A stretch of 64,000 bases of DNA. Origin: Amycolatopsis sp. NBC_01488 (GTDB lineage: Bacteria; Actinomycetota; Actinomycetes; Mycobacteriales; Pseudonocardiaceae). Below are positions 56,724 through 64,000 of this stretch, one piece after another (positions within the stretch are counted from its first letter, which is position 1; every line of letters begins with the position of its first letter). A program made the position numbers and the translations under genes. Where the stretch lies: contig NZ_CP109434.1 of assembly GCF_036227105.1 (NCBI RefSeq), positions 4,745,001-4,809,000 on the forward strand, written 5' to 3'. The notes under the pieces are model-generated. The model worked only from the letters and a program-made list of their open reading frames with translations, did no database searches and was not told the DNA's origin.

Positions 56724-57770
56724 ATGGTGATCGTCATGGCCGTCGATGCCACGGCCGAAGACGTCGAAGCGGTCGTCGAACGGGTGACCGCGGCGGGCGG
56801 CGAAGCCTTCGTCAGCCGCGGGGTGAGCCGGATGGTCATCGGGCTGGTCGGCGAGGTCGACCGGTTCGAGGCGCTCAACCTCGGCGCGATGCGGGGCGTG
56901 CGCAGCGTCACCCGCATCTCCGCCAAGTACAAGCTGGTGAGCCGGGAGCACCACGCGGACCGGTCGACGGTGCACGTCCGCGGCGTGCCGATCGGCCCGG
57001 ACACGATCACCCTGATCGCCGGGCCGTGCGCGGTGGAGACGCCGGAGCAGACCCTGGAGTCGGCGCGGATGGCCCAGGCTGCGGGCGCGACGTTGCTGCG
57101 CGGCGGCGCCTTCAAGCCGCGCACGTCGCCCTACGCGTTCCAGGGGCTCGGCGAGCTCGGCCTGCGGATCCTGGCCGACGTCCGGGCCGAGACCGGCCTG
57201 CCGGTGGTCACCGAGGTGGTCACGGCCCACGACGTCGAGATGGTCGCCCACTACGCGGACATGCTCCAGATCGGCACCCGGAACATGCAGAACTTCGCGC
57301 TGCTGCAGGCGGCGGGGGAGGCGGGCAAGCCGGTGCTGCTCAAGCGCGGCATGAACGCCACCATCGAGGAGTGGCTGATGGCCGCCGAGTACATCGCCCA
57401 GCGCGGCAACCTCGACATCGTGCTGTGCGAGCGGGGGATCCGCACGTTCGAGACCGCTACCCGCAACACCCTCGACATCTCCGCGGTGCCGGTGGTCCAG
57501 CAGCTCTCGCACCTGCCGGTGATGATCGACCCGTCCCACTCCGGCGGCCGGCGCGACCTCGTGCTGCCGCTCTCGCGCGCGGCGGTCGCGGTGGGTGCCG
57601 ACGGCGTGCTCGTCGACGTCCACCCCCATCCCGAGCAGGCCCGCTGCGACGGCCCGCAGGCTCTGGTCGCCGACGACCTGCGCGTCCTGCAGCGCTCGAT
57701 CGAAGACCTCGCCGCGGTGCTCGGCCGGAAGCCGCCGACCTGGTGGAACCGGCGCTTCCTGGCCGGGTGA
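56724..57770 (+). CDS. aroF: 3-deoxy-7-phosphoheptulonate (DAHP) synthase
   Basis: A 348-residue DAHP synthase of the ferredoxin-like-domain (type I beta) group. The N-terminal 70 residues are a regulatory ACT-like domain. The barrel shows LIAGPCAVETPEQT, GGAFKPRTSPYAFQG, QIGTRNMQNFALLQA, LLKRGMNATIEEW, the metal-site histidine in MIDPSHSGGRRD, and VDVHPHPEQA. It makes the first shikimate intermediate. Its place in the cluster suggests a dedicated source of aromatic units for an enediyne side chain. GGAG lies 7 bases before the ATG. Confidence 0.93.
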   Translation: MVIVMAVDATAEDVEAVVERVTAAGGEAFVSRGVSRMVIGLVGEVDRFEALNLGAMRGVRSVTRISAKYKLVSREHHADRSTVHVRGVPIGPDTITLIAGPCAVETPEQTLESARMAQAAGATLLRGGAFKPRTSPYAFQGLGELGLRILADVRAETGLPVVTEVVTAHDVEMVAHYADMLQIGTRNMQNFALLQAAGEAGKPVLLKRGMNATIEEWLMAAEYIAQRGNLDIVLCERGIRTFETATRNTLDISAVPVVQQLSHLPVMIDPSHSGGRRDLVLPLSRAAVAVGADGVLVDVHPHPEQARCDGPQALVADDLRVLQRSIEDLAAVLGRKPPTWWNRRFLAG

Positions 57771-57872
57771 GCGGCCGCAGGGCCCGAGGTCCGCACGCTC
57801 GAATGTTCCTTCGTGGCAAGGGTTCTGGCTAATCTGCGGGGACGGTTCCCTCAACCCCGTGGAGTTTTCGTG

Positions 57873-58340
57873 ATGGTCAAGCCGAAGCACACGATGTACC
57901 AGACCACCGTGCTCGACGCCGATCCGGACACGGTCTGGACCGAGGTCCGCGACGTCCTGAAGCTGGTGAAGATTCTCTTCGGCGACACCGTGGGCGGCGT
58001 GGCGTGGGTCGAGGGCGGTTCGCCGGAGCGGGTGCCGGCGCGCTACCAGTTCACGATGCTGGCCACCCAGGGGCTCGTGCAGCAGGAGGTCGCCGGGCGC
58101 GACGACGTGGCCCGGTCGCTCACCTACCGGACGCTCGCGCCCGTGCTGTGCCTCTACGACTACATCGCCACCTACCGCGTCTTCCCGGTGACCAACGATC
58201 CCGGCCGCAGCTTCCTGGAGTACTCGCGCGAGTTCATGGTCACCGACGACGCCGAGCCGGGGATCGTCGAGGCGCTCATGTCCATGATGGACAACCAGAT
58301 CAGCGTCGTACGGGACTACTTCGCGACGCCGGCCCGGTAG
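57873..58340 (+). CDS. SRPBCC (START-like) ligand-binding protein
   Basis: A 155-residue protein of the polyketide cyclase/START-like fold. MYQTTVLDADPDTVWTEVRD is the typical N-terminal strand-helix, and LYDYIATYRVFPVTNDPGRS and the C-terminal helix (VEALMSMMDNQISVVRDYFA) complete it. Such proteins bind hydrophobic ligands or cyclise polyketides. It may bind the enediyne or an intermediate. The ATG at 57873 is favoured because the GTG 3 bases earlier lies closer to GGAG than usual. The P450 gene follows after 5 bases. Confidence 0.8.
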   Translation: MVKPKHTMYQTTVLDADPDTVWTEVRDVLKLVKILFGDTVGGVAWVEGGSPERVPARYQFTMLATQGLVQQEVAGRDDVARSLTYRTLAPVLCLYDYIATYRVFPVTNDPGRSFLEYSREFMVTDDAEPGIVEALMSMMDNQISVVRDYFATPAR

Positions 58341-58345
58341 CCACG

Positions 58346-59558
58346 ATGGACCGGACACTGCCGCCGGGCGACGTCCCCTTCCTGGACGTCGCCGAGCCCG
58401 GGTTCGGCTTCGGGACGCCGGAGGTGGCCGAGGCGCAGGCGAAGAACTGGTACGCGGAAAGCCCCGTGGGCCTGCTCGTCCTGCGCTACGCCGAGGCGCA
58501 CGCGCTGCTCCGCGATCAGCGGCTCGACCACGACGGCAAGCGGTTCCTGGAGATGAACGGCGTCTTCGCCGGGCCGATCCACGACTGGTTCGTCCCGATG
58601 ATCATGAACCACGACGGGGCGTACCACCGGGCGCCTGCGCGGCCTGGTGAGCAAGGCGTTCACCCCGCGGATGATCGCGGGACTGCGGCCGTTCGTCCGG
58701 ACGCGGGCGCGGCAGCTGGCCGAGCGCCTGGCCGCGGTGGCGGAGTGCGAGTTCGTCGAGGACTTCGCCAACCCGTTGCCGCTCGCGGTGCTGAGCGAGA
58801 TGCTCGGCGTGCCGCCCGAGGACCACGGCGTCTTCCACACGTGGACGACGGACATCGGCTTGGTCTTCAGCCTGGCGCTCGGAGGCGACGTCGTGACGCG
58901 CGTCGAGTCCGCGCTCGTCGGGCTCGACGAGTACATCGCTGCGCTGATGGCGCGGAAGAAGGCCGCTCCGGCCGGCGACCTCATCTCCGCGCTCGTCGCG
59001 GCGCACCAGGACGACCCGCTGATCAGCACGGAACACCTGCGCAACCTCATCGTCACCATGGTGTTCGCGGCGCACGACACGACCCGCCACCAGCTCGCCA
59101 ACGCGATGGTGGCCTTCGCCGAGCACCCGGCGCAGTGGCGGCTGCTGGGCAGCCGGCCGGAGCTGGCCGACCGGGCGGTCGACGAGGTGATGCGCTGGCT
59201 CCCCTCCTCACCGACGATCTACCGGTTCGCCGCGCAGGACTTCGAGTACCAGGGGCTGTCCATCACCGAGGGCACGTTCCTCACCATGTGCGTGACGGCG
59301 GCCCAGCGCGATCCCCGGGTCTTCCGCGACGGCGCCACGTTCGACATCACGGTCGCCCGCGAGGCCCCGCTCCTCCAGTTCGGCGCGGGACCGCACCACT
59401 GCCTCGGCGTCGCCCTCGCCAAGGCCGAACTGGCCGAGGCCCTCCCGGCGCTCGCCGCCCGCCTGGCCGCCCCGGCCTTCGCCGGCCCCTTCACCTGGCG
59501 CCCCCCGGTCGGCATCCACGGCCCGAACACGCTGCCGTTGCGCTTCGGCCCCGCCTGA
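58346..59558 (+). pseudogene. cytochrome P450, interrupted by a one-base insertion
   Basis: A second cytochrome P450 whose frame breaks at GGG 58629-58631. Before it the chain runs MDRTLPPGDVPFLDV to MNHDGAYHR. With one G removed it continues RLRGLVSKAFTPRMIAGLRP and on to the intact I-helix (FAAHDTTRHQL), ExxR (EVMRWLPS) and haem loop (FGAGPHHCLG, Cys). Joined, the protein would be about 404 residues, usual for a bacterial class I P450. Either the gene is recently inactivated or the base is a sequence error; every downstream motif is kept, which favours an error or a very young mutation. Confidence 0.85.
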
Positions 59559-59574
59559 GCACGGCGGGGGTTCC

Positions 59575-60987
59575 TCAAGCGGCCTTCGGCAAGTCCTCCT
59601 CGACCGGGACGAGCCGGAGCCTCGCCTCGCGTCGTCCGGCGCGCTGGTCGAGGTAGGTCGCGATCGGTGCGGTCATGGCCGTGGAGACCAGGGCCATGAG
59701 CACCAGCATGGTGAACATCGTCTGCGACAGCACCCCGAGGTCCAGCCCCACGTTCAGCACGACCAGCTCGGTGAGGCCCCGGCAGTTCATCAGCACGCCG
59801 ATCTGCAGGGACCGGCACAGGCTCTCCCCGACGCTGCGCGCCGCCACGGCCGCGCTGGCCAGCTTGCCCACCACCGCGACCAGCAGGATCGCGCCGCACC
59901 ACAGCCACAGCGACGGGTCGGCGAGGAGCCCGAGGTTCGTGCGGAGGCCGCTGAAGGCGAAGAACAGGGGCAGCAGCAACGACGTGGTGATCCCGTTGGT
60001 GTTCTGGTGCAGCCACTTCTCGGCCACGTTGCCGCGCGGGAAGACCAGGCCGAACATGAACGCGCCGAACATCGCGTGCACGCCGATCCACTCGGTCGCC
60101 GTCGCGCACAGCAGGACACCGACCAGGGCCAGCGGGGCGAGGCGGCGCAGCGTCGTGTCGGGGGTCCGGGCGAAGAACTTCGCCATCAGCGGGCGGCCGA
60201 CGAAGAACAGCAGGCCGGCGAACGCCGCGGCCAGGCCGAGCGTCAAGAGCACGCCCACCAGGGACGACGCCGTGACGAGCGCGACGACCATGGCGAGCAG
60301 CGACCACGCGGTCACGTCGTCGATCACCGCGCAGGTCAGCGCGACCACCCCGGACCGGGTGTGGAACATCCCGGTGTCCTTGAGGATCCGGACGAGCACC
60401 GGCAGCGCCGTGATGCTCATCGACACCCCGATGAACAACGCGAAGGCCAGCGATCCGACGCCCTTCGGCGCGAACTTGGCGTACGCGACGGCGGCGAGCA
60501 GGATGCCGAGCACGAACGGCACCGCGATGCTGACGTGGCTGACCACCAGGGCCAGGTGCCCGCGGCCGCGGATCAGCTTGGTGTTCAGCTCGAGCCCGGT
60601 CAGGAACACGAACAGCACGATGCCCACCTGCGCCAGCACGTTCAGCTGGGGCATGATCGCCTCCGGGAGCAGGGCGGCCGCGGCCGACGGCGAGATCGCC
60701 CCGAGCACCGACGGGCCGAGCACGATGCCCGCGGCGATCTCGCCGATCACCGGCGGCTGGCCGATCCGCTGCAGCACCCAGCCCGCAGCCTTGCACACGA
60801 TGACGACGACCGCGATCGCCAGCAGCAGCTGGGCCAGCGGATGCCCGATGGCGGCCGCCCTGGACGCCCCGACCGGCCCTCGGTGCTCCCGGGTGAGCAG
60901 CGCGATCGCGGCCAGCACGGGGAGCACGACGAGCAGGCCGTAGACACCCACCGCGCGCCGCCCGTGCTTCTGCCTGGTCTGCGTCAT
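59575..60987 (-). CDS. CPA2-type cation/proton antiporter (KefB-like)
   Basis: A 470-residue membrane protein with about 12 hydrophobic segments, including GEIAAGIVLGPSVLG near the first glutamate site and VIDDVTAWSLLAMV with the two aspartates of the DD motif. The C-terminus is a short cytosolic tail. It would exchange Na+ or K+ for protons. Antiporters of this kind are repeatedly found in enediyne clusters and have been proposed to help export, but the substrate here is not proven. It converges on the P450 gene, with 16 bases between. Confidence 0.85.
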   Translation of the reverse strand: MTQTRQKHGRRAVGVYGLLVVLPVLAAIALLTREHRGPVGASRAAAIGHPLAQLLLAIAVVVIVCKAAGWVLQRIGQPPVIGEIAAGIVLGPSVLGAISPSAAAALLPEAIMPQLNVLAQVGIVLFVFLTGLELNTKLIRGRGHLALVVSHVSIAVPFVLGILLAAVAYAKFAPKGVGSLAFALFIGVSMSITALPVLVRILKDTGMFHTRSGVVALTCAVIDDVTAWSLLAMVVALVTASSLVGVLLTLGLAAAFAGLLFFVGRPLMAKFFARTPDTTLRRLAPLALVGVLLCATATEWIGVHAMFGAFMFGLVFPRGNVAEKWLHQNTNGITTSLLLPLFFAFSGLRTNLGLLADPSLWLWCGAILLVAVVGKLASAAVAARSVGESLCRSLQIGVLMNCRGLTELVVLNVGLDLGVLSQTMFTMLVLMALVSTAMTAPIATYLDQRAGRREARLRLVPVEEDLPKAA

Positions 60988-61016
60988 CGAGGATCTCCTT
61001 TGGTGCGAAGGCCGTG

Positions 61017-63191
61017 CTACGACGCGTACGGGCGGACCGTGACCGGCACGCCGTTGAACACGGCGTTGCCGGACGGAACGTCGAGCACCAGCTCGTCGGT
61101 CAGCGCGTTCGCGTTCACCCCGGGGTGCCGGGCGGCGACGCGCTGGCTGCTGCCCGCGTGGCCCCAGCCGTGCGGGAGGCTCACGACGCCCGGCATGATC
61201 GCGTCGGTCGGCTCGACGTCGACGACCACCTCGCCGGCCGACGAGCGCACGACGGCCCGGTCGCCGAGGCCGTACCGGGTGACGTCGGAGGGGTTGACGT
61301 GCAGCGTGCACTGGTTGCTGCCGCCGACGAGCGACGGCACGTTGTGCAGCCAGCTGTTGTTGGACCGCAGCTGCCGCCGTCCGATCAGCAGCACCTCCGG
61401 CGCCGGCTCGGCCAGCCGCGCGCGCAGCCGGGCGAAGTCGGCGACGATCGGCTCCGGCGTGAGCTCGATCCGGCCGGACGGCGTGCACACCAGCTCCTTC
61501 AGCCGCGGCTCGAGCGGGCCGAGGTCGATGCCGTTCGGCTTCTCCTTCAGCTTCGCCAGCGAAAGGCCGTACGGGCCGAACTTCAGCAGCGTGTCCAGGA
61601 TCCGCTCCGGGCCGTCGTCGCCCTCGATCGTGGCCCGCAGCACCTCGACGTCCATGCCCTCGACCGGCGAGCCGGGCAGCTGCGTGGCCCCGGTCAGCAG
61701 CTGGCCGATGAAGCCCTCGTCGACGGCGGACGCCGGCACCTGCAGCGGCGCGCCGCCCGCGATCAGCGTCAGCCGCGCCAGGATCTCCGCCTCCGACCGC
61801 TGGTCTTCGTCGAGCGGCAGCGCCGCCGGGGAGTAGCGGGTGTAGTTGCGCACCATGACGATCTGCATCAGGAAGTCGTAGTGCGCCATCTGCAGGATGC
61901 GCGGCGGCGGCAGGATGACGTCGGCGTGCCGGGTGGTTTCGTTGAGGTACGGGTCGACGCACACCATGAAGTCCAGCGCGTCGAACGCGCGCCCGAACCG
62001 CGGTCCGTTCGGGGCGGCGACGACCTGGTTGGCCGCGATGTTGATCAGCGCCCGGACCTGGCCGTCGCCGGGCGTCTCGATCTCGTCGGGCAGCGTCGCG
62101 GTCGGCAGCTCGCCGAGCACCTCCGGGAAACCCTTGACGCGGCTGCGCCAGCGGCCCCACTCGAACGGCTGCCCGGTGCGGAACACCTCGAGCGCGGCGG
62201 TCCGCGTGAACATCGTGCCGCCGGGGTTGTCCAGGTTGCCGGTCAGGATGTTGATGACGTCGACGAGCCACTGCGTGAGGGTCCCGAACTCCACGACCGA
62301 CCCGCCCATGCGCGAGTACACCGCGGCCGTCGGCGCCGCGGCCAGCTCGCGGGCGATCCGCGCGATGTCCTCGGCGGGCACGCCGCACACCAGCTCGGCC
62401 GCCGCGGGCGAGAACTCCTCGGTCAGCGCCGTCAGCTCGTCGAGCCCGGCGACGTCGAGGGTCACCGTGGCGAGGTTCTCCTGCAGCAGCGTGTGGACGA
62501 TCCCCAGCAGCAGCACGGAGTCCGTGCCCGGCCGGACGAAGAAGTGCTCGTCGCAGTGCTTCGCGGTACGGGTGCGGCGCGGGTCGACCACGACCAGCTT
62601 GCCGCCGCGCTCGCGCAGCGCCCGCAGCCGCGCCGGCATGTTCGGGGCGCAGAACAGGGAACCGTGCGACTCCATCGGGTTCGCGCCGAGGACGAGCAGG
62701 TAGTCGGTCCGGTCGATGTCCGGCACGGCGATGGCGAACGGGTCGCCGTAGAGGTGCGCGCAAGCGACGTGCTTGGGCATGTGGTCGATGGTGCCGGAGG
62801 AGTAGACGTTCTTCGACGCCAGCGACTGGATCAGCGGGATGCGGTAGAGGAACCCGGCCATCGTGTGGTAGGTCGGGTTGCCGAAGTAGACGGCGACCGC
62901 GTCCCGGCCGTGCTTCTCGATGACGCCGGTGATGCCGCGCTCGACGGCCTGGAACGCCTCGTCCCAGGACGCCTCCCGCCACTGGTCGCCCTCGCGGATC
63001 ATGGGGTGGCGCAGGCGGTCCGGGTCCTCGTCGAGGGTGCCGATGCTCGCGCCCTTGGGACAGAGGTAGCCGGCGGTGAACGGGTCGTCGGAGTCACCGC
63101 GCACTTTCGTGACGCGGCCGGCGGGGTCGAGGTCGATCTTCAGGCCGCAGACGGCGTCGCAGATGGGACAGGTCCGGTGCGCGGTGGTCAT
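61017..63191 (-). CDS. molybdopterin-dependent oxidoreductase
   Basis: A 724-residue enzyme of the formate dehydrogenase/nitrate reductase (DMSO reductase) family. CPICDAVC and YLCPKGAS near the N-terminus are the cysteines of a 4Fe-4S cluster. The molybdopterin contacts LLVLGANPMESHGSLF and LYRIPLIQ follow, then the C-terminal beta-barrel (VSLPHGWGHAGSSQR). It lacks an N-terminal Tat signal, so it is cytoplasmic. A substrate in the enediyne pathway is not evident. It is the second gene of a leftward pair after the FAD protein at the window edge; the antiporter follows 29 bases later. Confidence 0.88.
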   Translation of the reverse strand: MTTAHRTCPICDAVCGLKIDLDPAGRVTKVRGDSDDPFTAGYLCPKGASIGTLDEDPDRLRHPMIREGDQWREASWDEAFQAVERGITGVIEKHGRDAVAVYFGNPTYHTMAGFLYRIPLIQSLASKNVYSSGTIDHMPKHVACAHLYGDPFAIAVPDIDRTDYLLVLGANPMESHGSLFCAPNMPARLRALRERGGKLVVVDPRRTRTAKHCDEHFFVRPGTDSVLLLGIVHTLLQENLATVTLDVAGLDELTALTEEFSPAAAELVCGVPAEDIARIARELAAAPTAAVYSRMGGSVVEFGTLTQWLVDVINILTGNLDNPGGTMFTRTAALEVFRTGQPFEWGRWRSRVKGFPEVLGELPTATLPDEIETPGDGQVRALINIAANQVVAAPNGPRFGRAFDALDFMVCVDPYLNETTRHADVILPPPRILQMAHYDFLMQIVMVRNYTRYSPAALPLDEDQRSEAEILARLTLIAGGAPLQVPASAVDEGFIGQLLTGATQLPGSPVEGMDVEVLRATIEGDDGPERILDTLLKFGPYGLSLAKLKEKPNGIDLGPLEPRLKELVCTPSGRIELTPEPIVADFARLRARLAEPAPEVLLIGRRQLRSNNSWLHNVPSLVGGSNQCTLHVNPSDVTRYGLGDRAVVRSSAGEVVVDVEPTDAIMPGVVSLPHGWGHAGSSQRVAARHPGVNANALTDELVLDVPSGNAVFNGVPVTVRPYAS

Positions 63192-63223
63192 CGCCACTCC
63201 AGGGGTGGGATCGCCGGTACGGG

Positions 63224-63262
63224 CACGGCCACGACAGTCCCGTGAGGACTGTCGTGGCCGTG
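63224..63262 (-). terminator. perfect 17-bp inverted repeat between two leftward genes
   Basis: CACGGCCACGACAGTCC (63224-63240) and GGACTGTCGTGGCCGTG (63246-63262), loop of five bases. It lies between the stop at 63280 and the start at 63191. It has no T-tract, so it may weaken transcription or stabilise the upstream mRNA rather than end it fully. Confidence 0.6.
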
Positions 63263-63279
63263 GTGAACAGGGAGAACGG

Positions 63280-64000
63280 TCATGCCGCCTTCGGCAGCTC
63301 GGCGGCTTCGCCGAACGCGGGTTCGACGCCGTCGGCCACCGGGAACGTGTACGGCTCACGGCTGTCCTTCGCCGGGCCGAACAACGACTTCCACAGCACC
63401 TTCAGTGCGAAGCCCGGCTTCATCAGCGCTTCCGGCTTCTGGACGAGGCCCGCGGTCTTGAAGTACTCGGCGGTGATCGCGCCGTCGTGGGTGGCGGCGA
63501 TCTGCACCCGCTTCAGGAACCAGTTGCCCATCTTGACCTTGAACGAGCGCTCGCCCTCGACGCCCGGCAGGCTCAGGTCGATCTGGTTGGTCATCTCCCA
63601 GGCCTGGTCGATGGCGTCGGTGGCCAGGTCGCGGAAGTAGTCCTGCGGCACCGGCGCGGCGCCGCTGTGCAGGTGCTGCCGGAGGACGAGCGCGCACAAC
63701 GCGGCCACGCTCATGCCCTGGGCGTACACGGGGTTGAAGGTGGTGACGGCGTCCCCGGTGACGAGCAGGCCCTCGGGGAAGCGGCGCAGCTTCTGGTAGT
63801 GGCGGCGCAGCGTCGTCGGGAACTTGAACGGCATCGCCTTGTCGACCGGGTCCGCGTACCGCAGCGTGTTGTACACGTCCTTGGCGGGCAACGACTTCAG
63901 CCACGCCATCAGGCCGTCGTAGTCGGTGGGCGGGTGGTCGCCGAGGATGCCGTAGGTGGTCAGCTCCACCTTGCCGTCCTCGACCAGGAAGAAGACGTTG
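63280..64000 (-). CDS. FAD-dependent monooxygenase-like protein, 5' part outside the window
   Basis: The last 240 or so residues of a flavoprotein. GLLVTGDAVTTFNPVYAQGMSVAA is the C-terminal FAD motif (GDAxxxxxPxxxxGxxxA) of PHBH-type hydroxylases and related halogenases. The following region is helical. The reading frame stays open up to the window edge (N-V-F-F-L-V-E-D-G precede the first in-frame GTG). It may be the oxygenase served by the flavin reductase at 45559. The first half and start are not visible. Confidence 0.8.
   Translation of the reverse strand, partial: NVFFLVEDGKVELTTYGILGDHPPTDYDGLMAWLKSLPAKDVYNTLRYADPVDKAMPFKFPTTLRRHYQKLRRFPEGLLVTGDAVTTFNPVYAQGMSVAALCALVLRQHLHSGAAPVPQDYFRDLATDAIDQAWEMTNQIDLSLPGVEGERSFKVKMGNWFLKRVQIAATHDGAITAEYFKTAGLVQKPEALMKPGFALKVLWKSLFGPAKDSREPYTFPVADGVEPAFGEAAELPKAA

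Noticed and set aside
28003..64000. An enediyne-binding apoprotein gene of the CagA/NcsA type
   Set aside because: No protein of about 110-140 residues with a signal peptide and paired cysteines was found; it may lie outside the window or not exist.

Overview
The window is GC-rich actinomycete DNA: many GTG/TTG starts, strong GGAGG ribosome sites, and pervasive open antisense frames caused by GC bias. Gene content (CsoR copper locus, HxlR-SCP2 regulators, LuxR two-component pairs, SARP, enediyne synthase) fits a Pseudonocardiales species, most likely Amycolatopsis. The genus is inferred, not proven.

Layout. 1-3430: end of an rRNA operon (23S, 5S, a 30/32-matched pre-23S processing stem, terminator), then a striking 8-unit 21-bp tandem repeat. 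3.6-12 kb: general metabolism, with cobF, a copper set (copZ, copA, csoR and, further on, a CopC-CopD fusion), a CPBP protease, a DivIVA-like coiled-coil protein and an MgtC-like gene carrying a frameshift. 12-24 kb: a RiPP-type locus with a fused ThiF-like/YcaO cyclodehydratase, a SagB-type dehydrogenase, two LuxR response regulators, one normal and one double (tandem-fused) histidine kinase, an AraC regulator, and a well-translated 58-residue peptide gene at 20230-20406 that is the best precursor candidate. 24-28 kb: a DUF899-like protein, a YciO-type Sua5 protein, and a DGPF protein with an ECF42-type sigma factor.

28-64 kb: an enediyne biosynthetic gene cluster that runs off the right edge. 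It has a SARP activator, an AraC regulator, two DUF1702 proteins, UnbV, UnbU, a GMC oxidoreductase, the iterative enediyne PKS (KS-AT-ACP-KR-DH-PPT), its hotdog thioesterase, a flavin reductase, and acyl-CoA carboxylase beta and epsilon subunits that would supply malonyl-CoA. A leftward operon (CMD-fold protein, methyltransferase, P450, SgcJ/EcaC-like protein) and a second rightward operon follow. The second operon holds an unknown protein, an FAD oxidoreductase, a CMD-fold peroxidase, DAHP synthase, an SRPBCC protein and a frameshifted P450. A cation/proton antiporter, a molybdopterin oxidoreductase and the 3' part of an FAD monooxygenase close the window.

The RiPP-like and enediyne regions look linked. 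Each has its own copy of an HxlR-SCP2 regulator and an AraC regulator. An 11-13 bp palindrome, TGCG-N2/3-CGCA, recurs in the promoter regions of both (12.88, 19.93, 19.99, 29.72, 29.74 and 53.02 kb). The main novelty candidates are the YcaO/SagB locus with its unlabelled peptide, the shared operator, and the double histidine kinase whose first kinase half lacks a recognisable glycine-rich ATP box.
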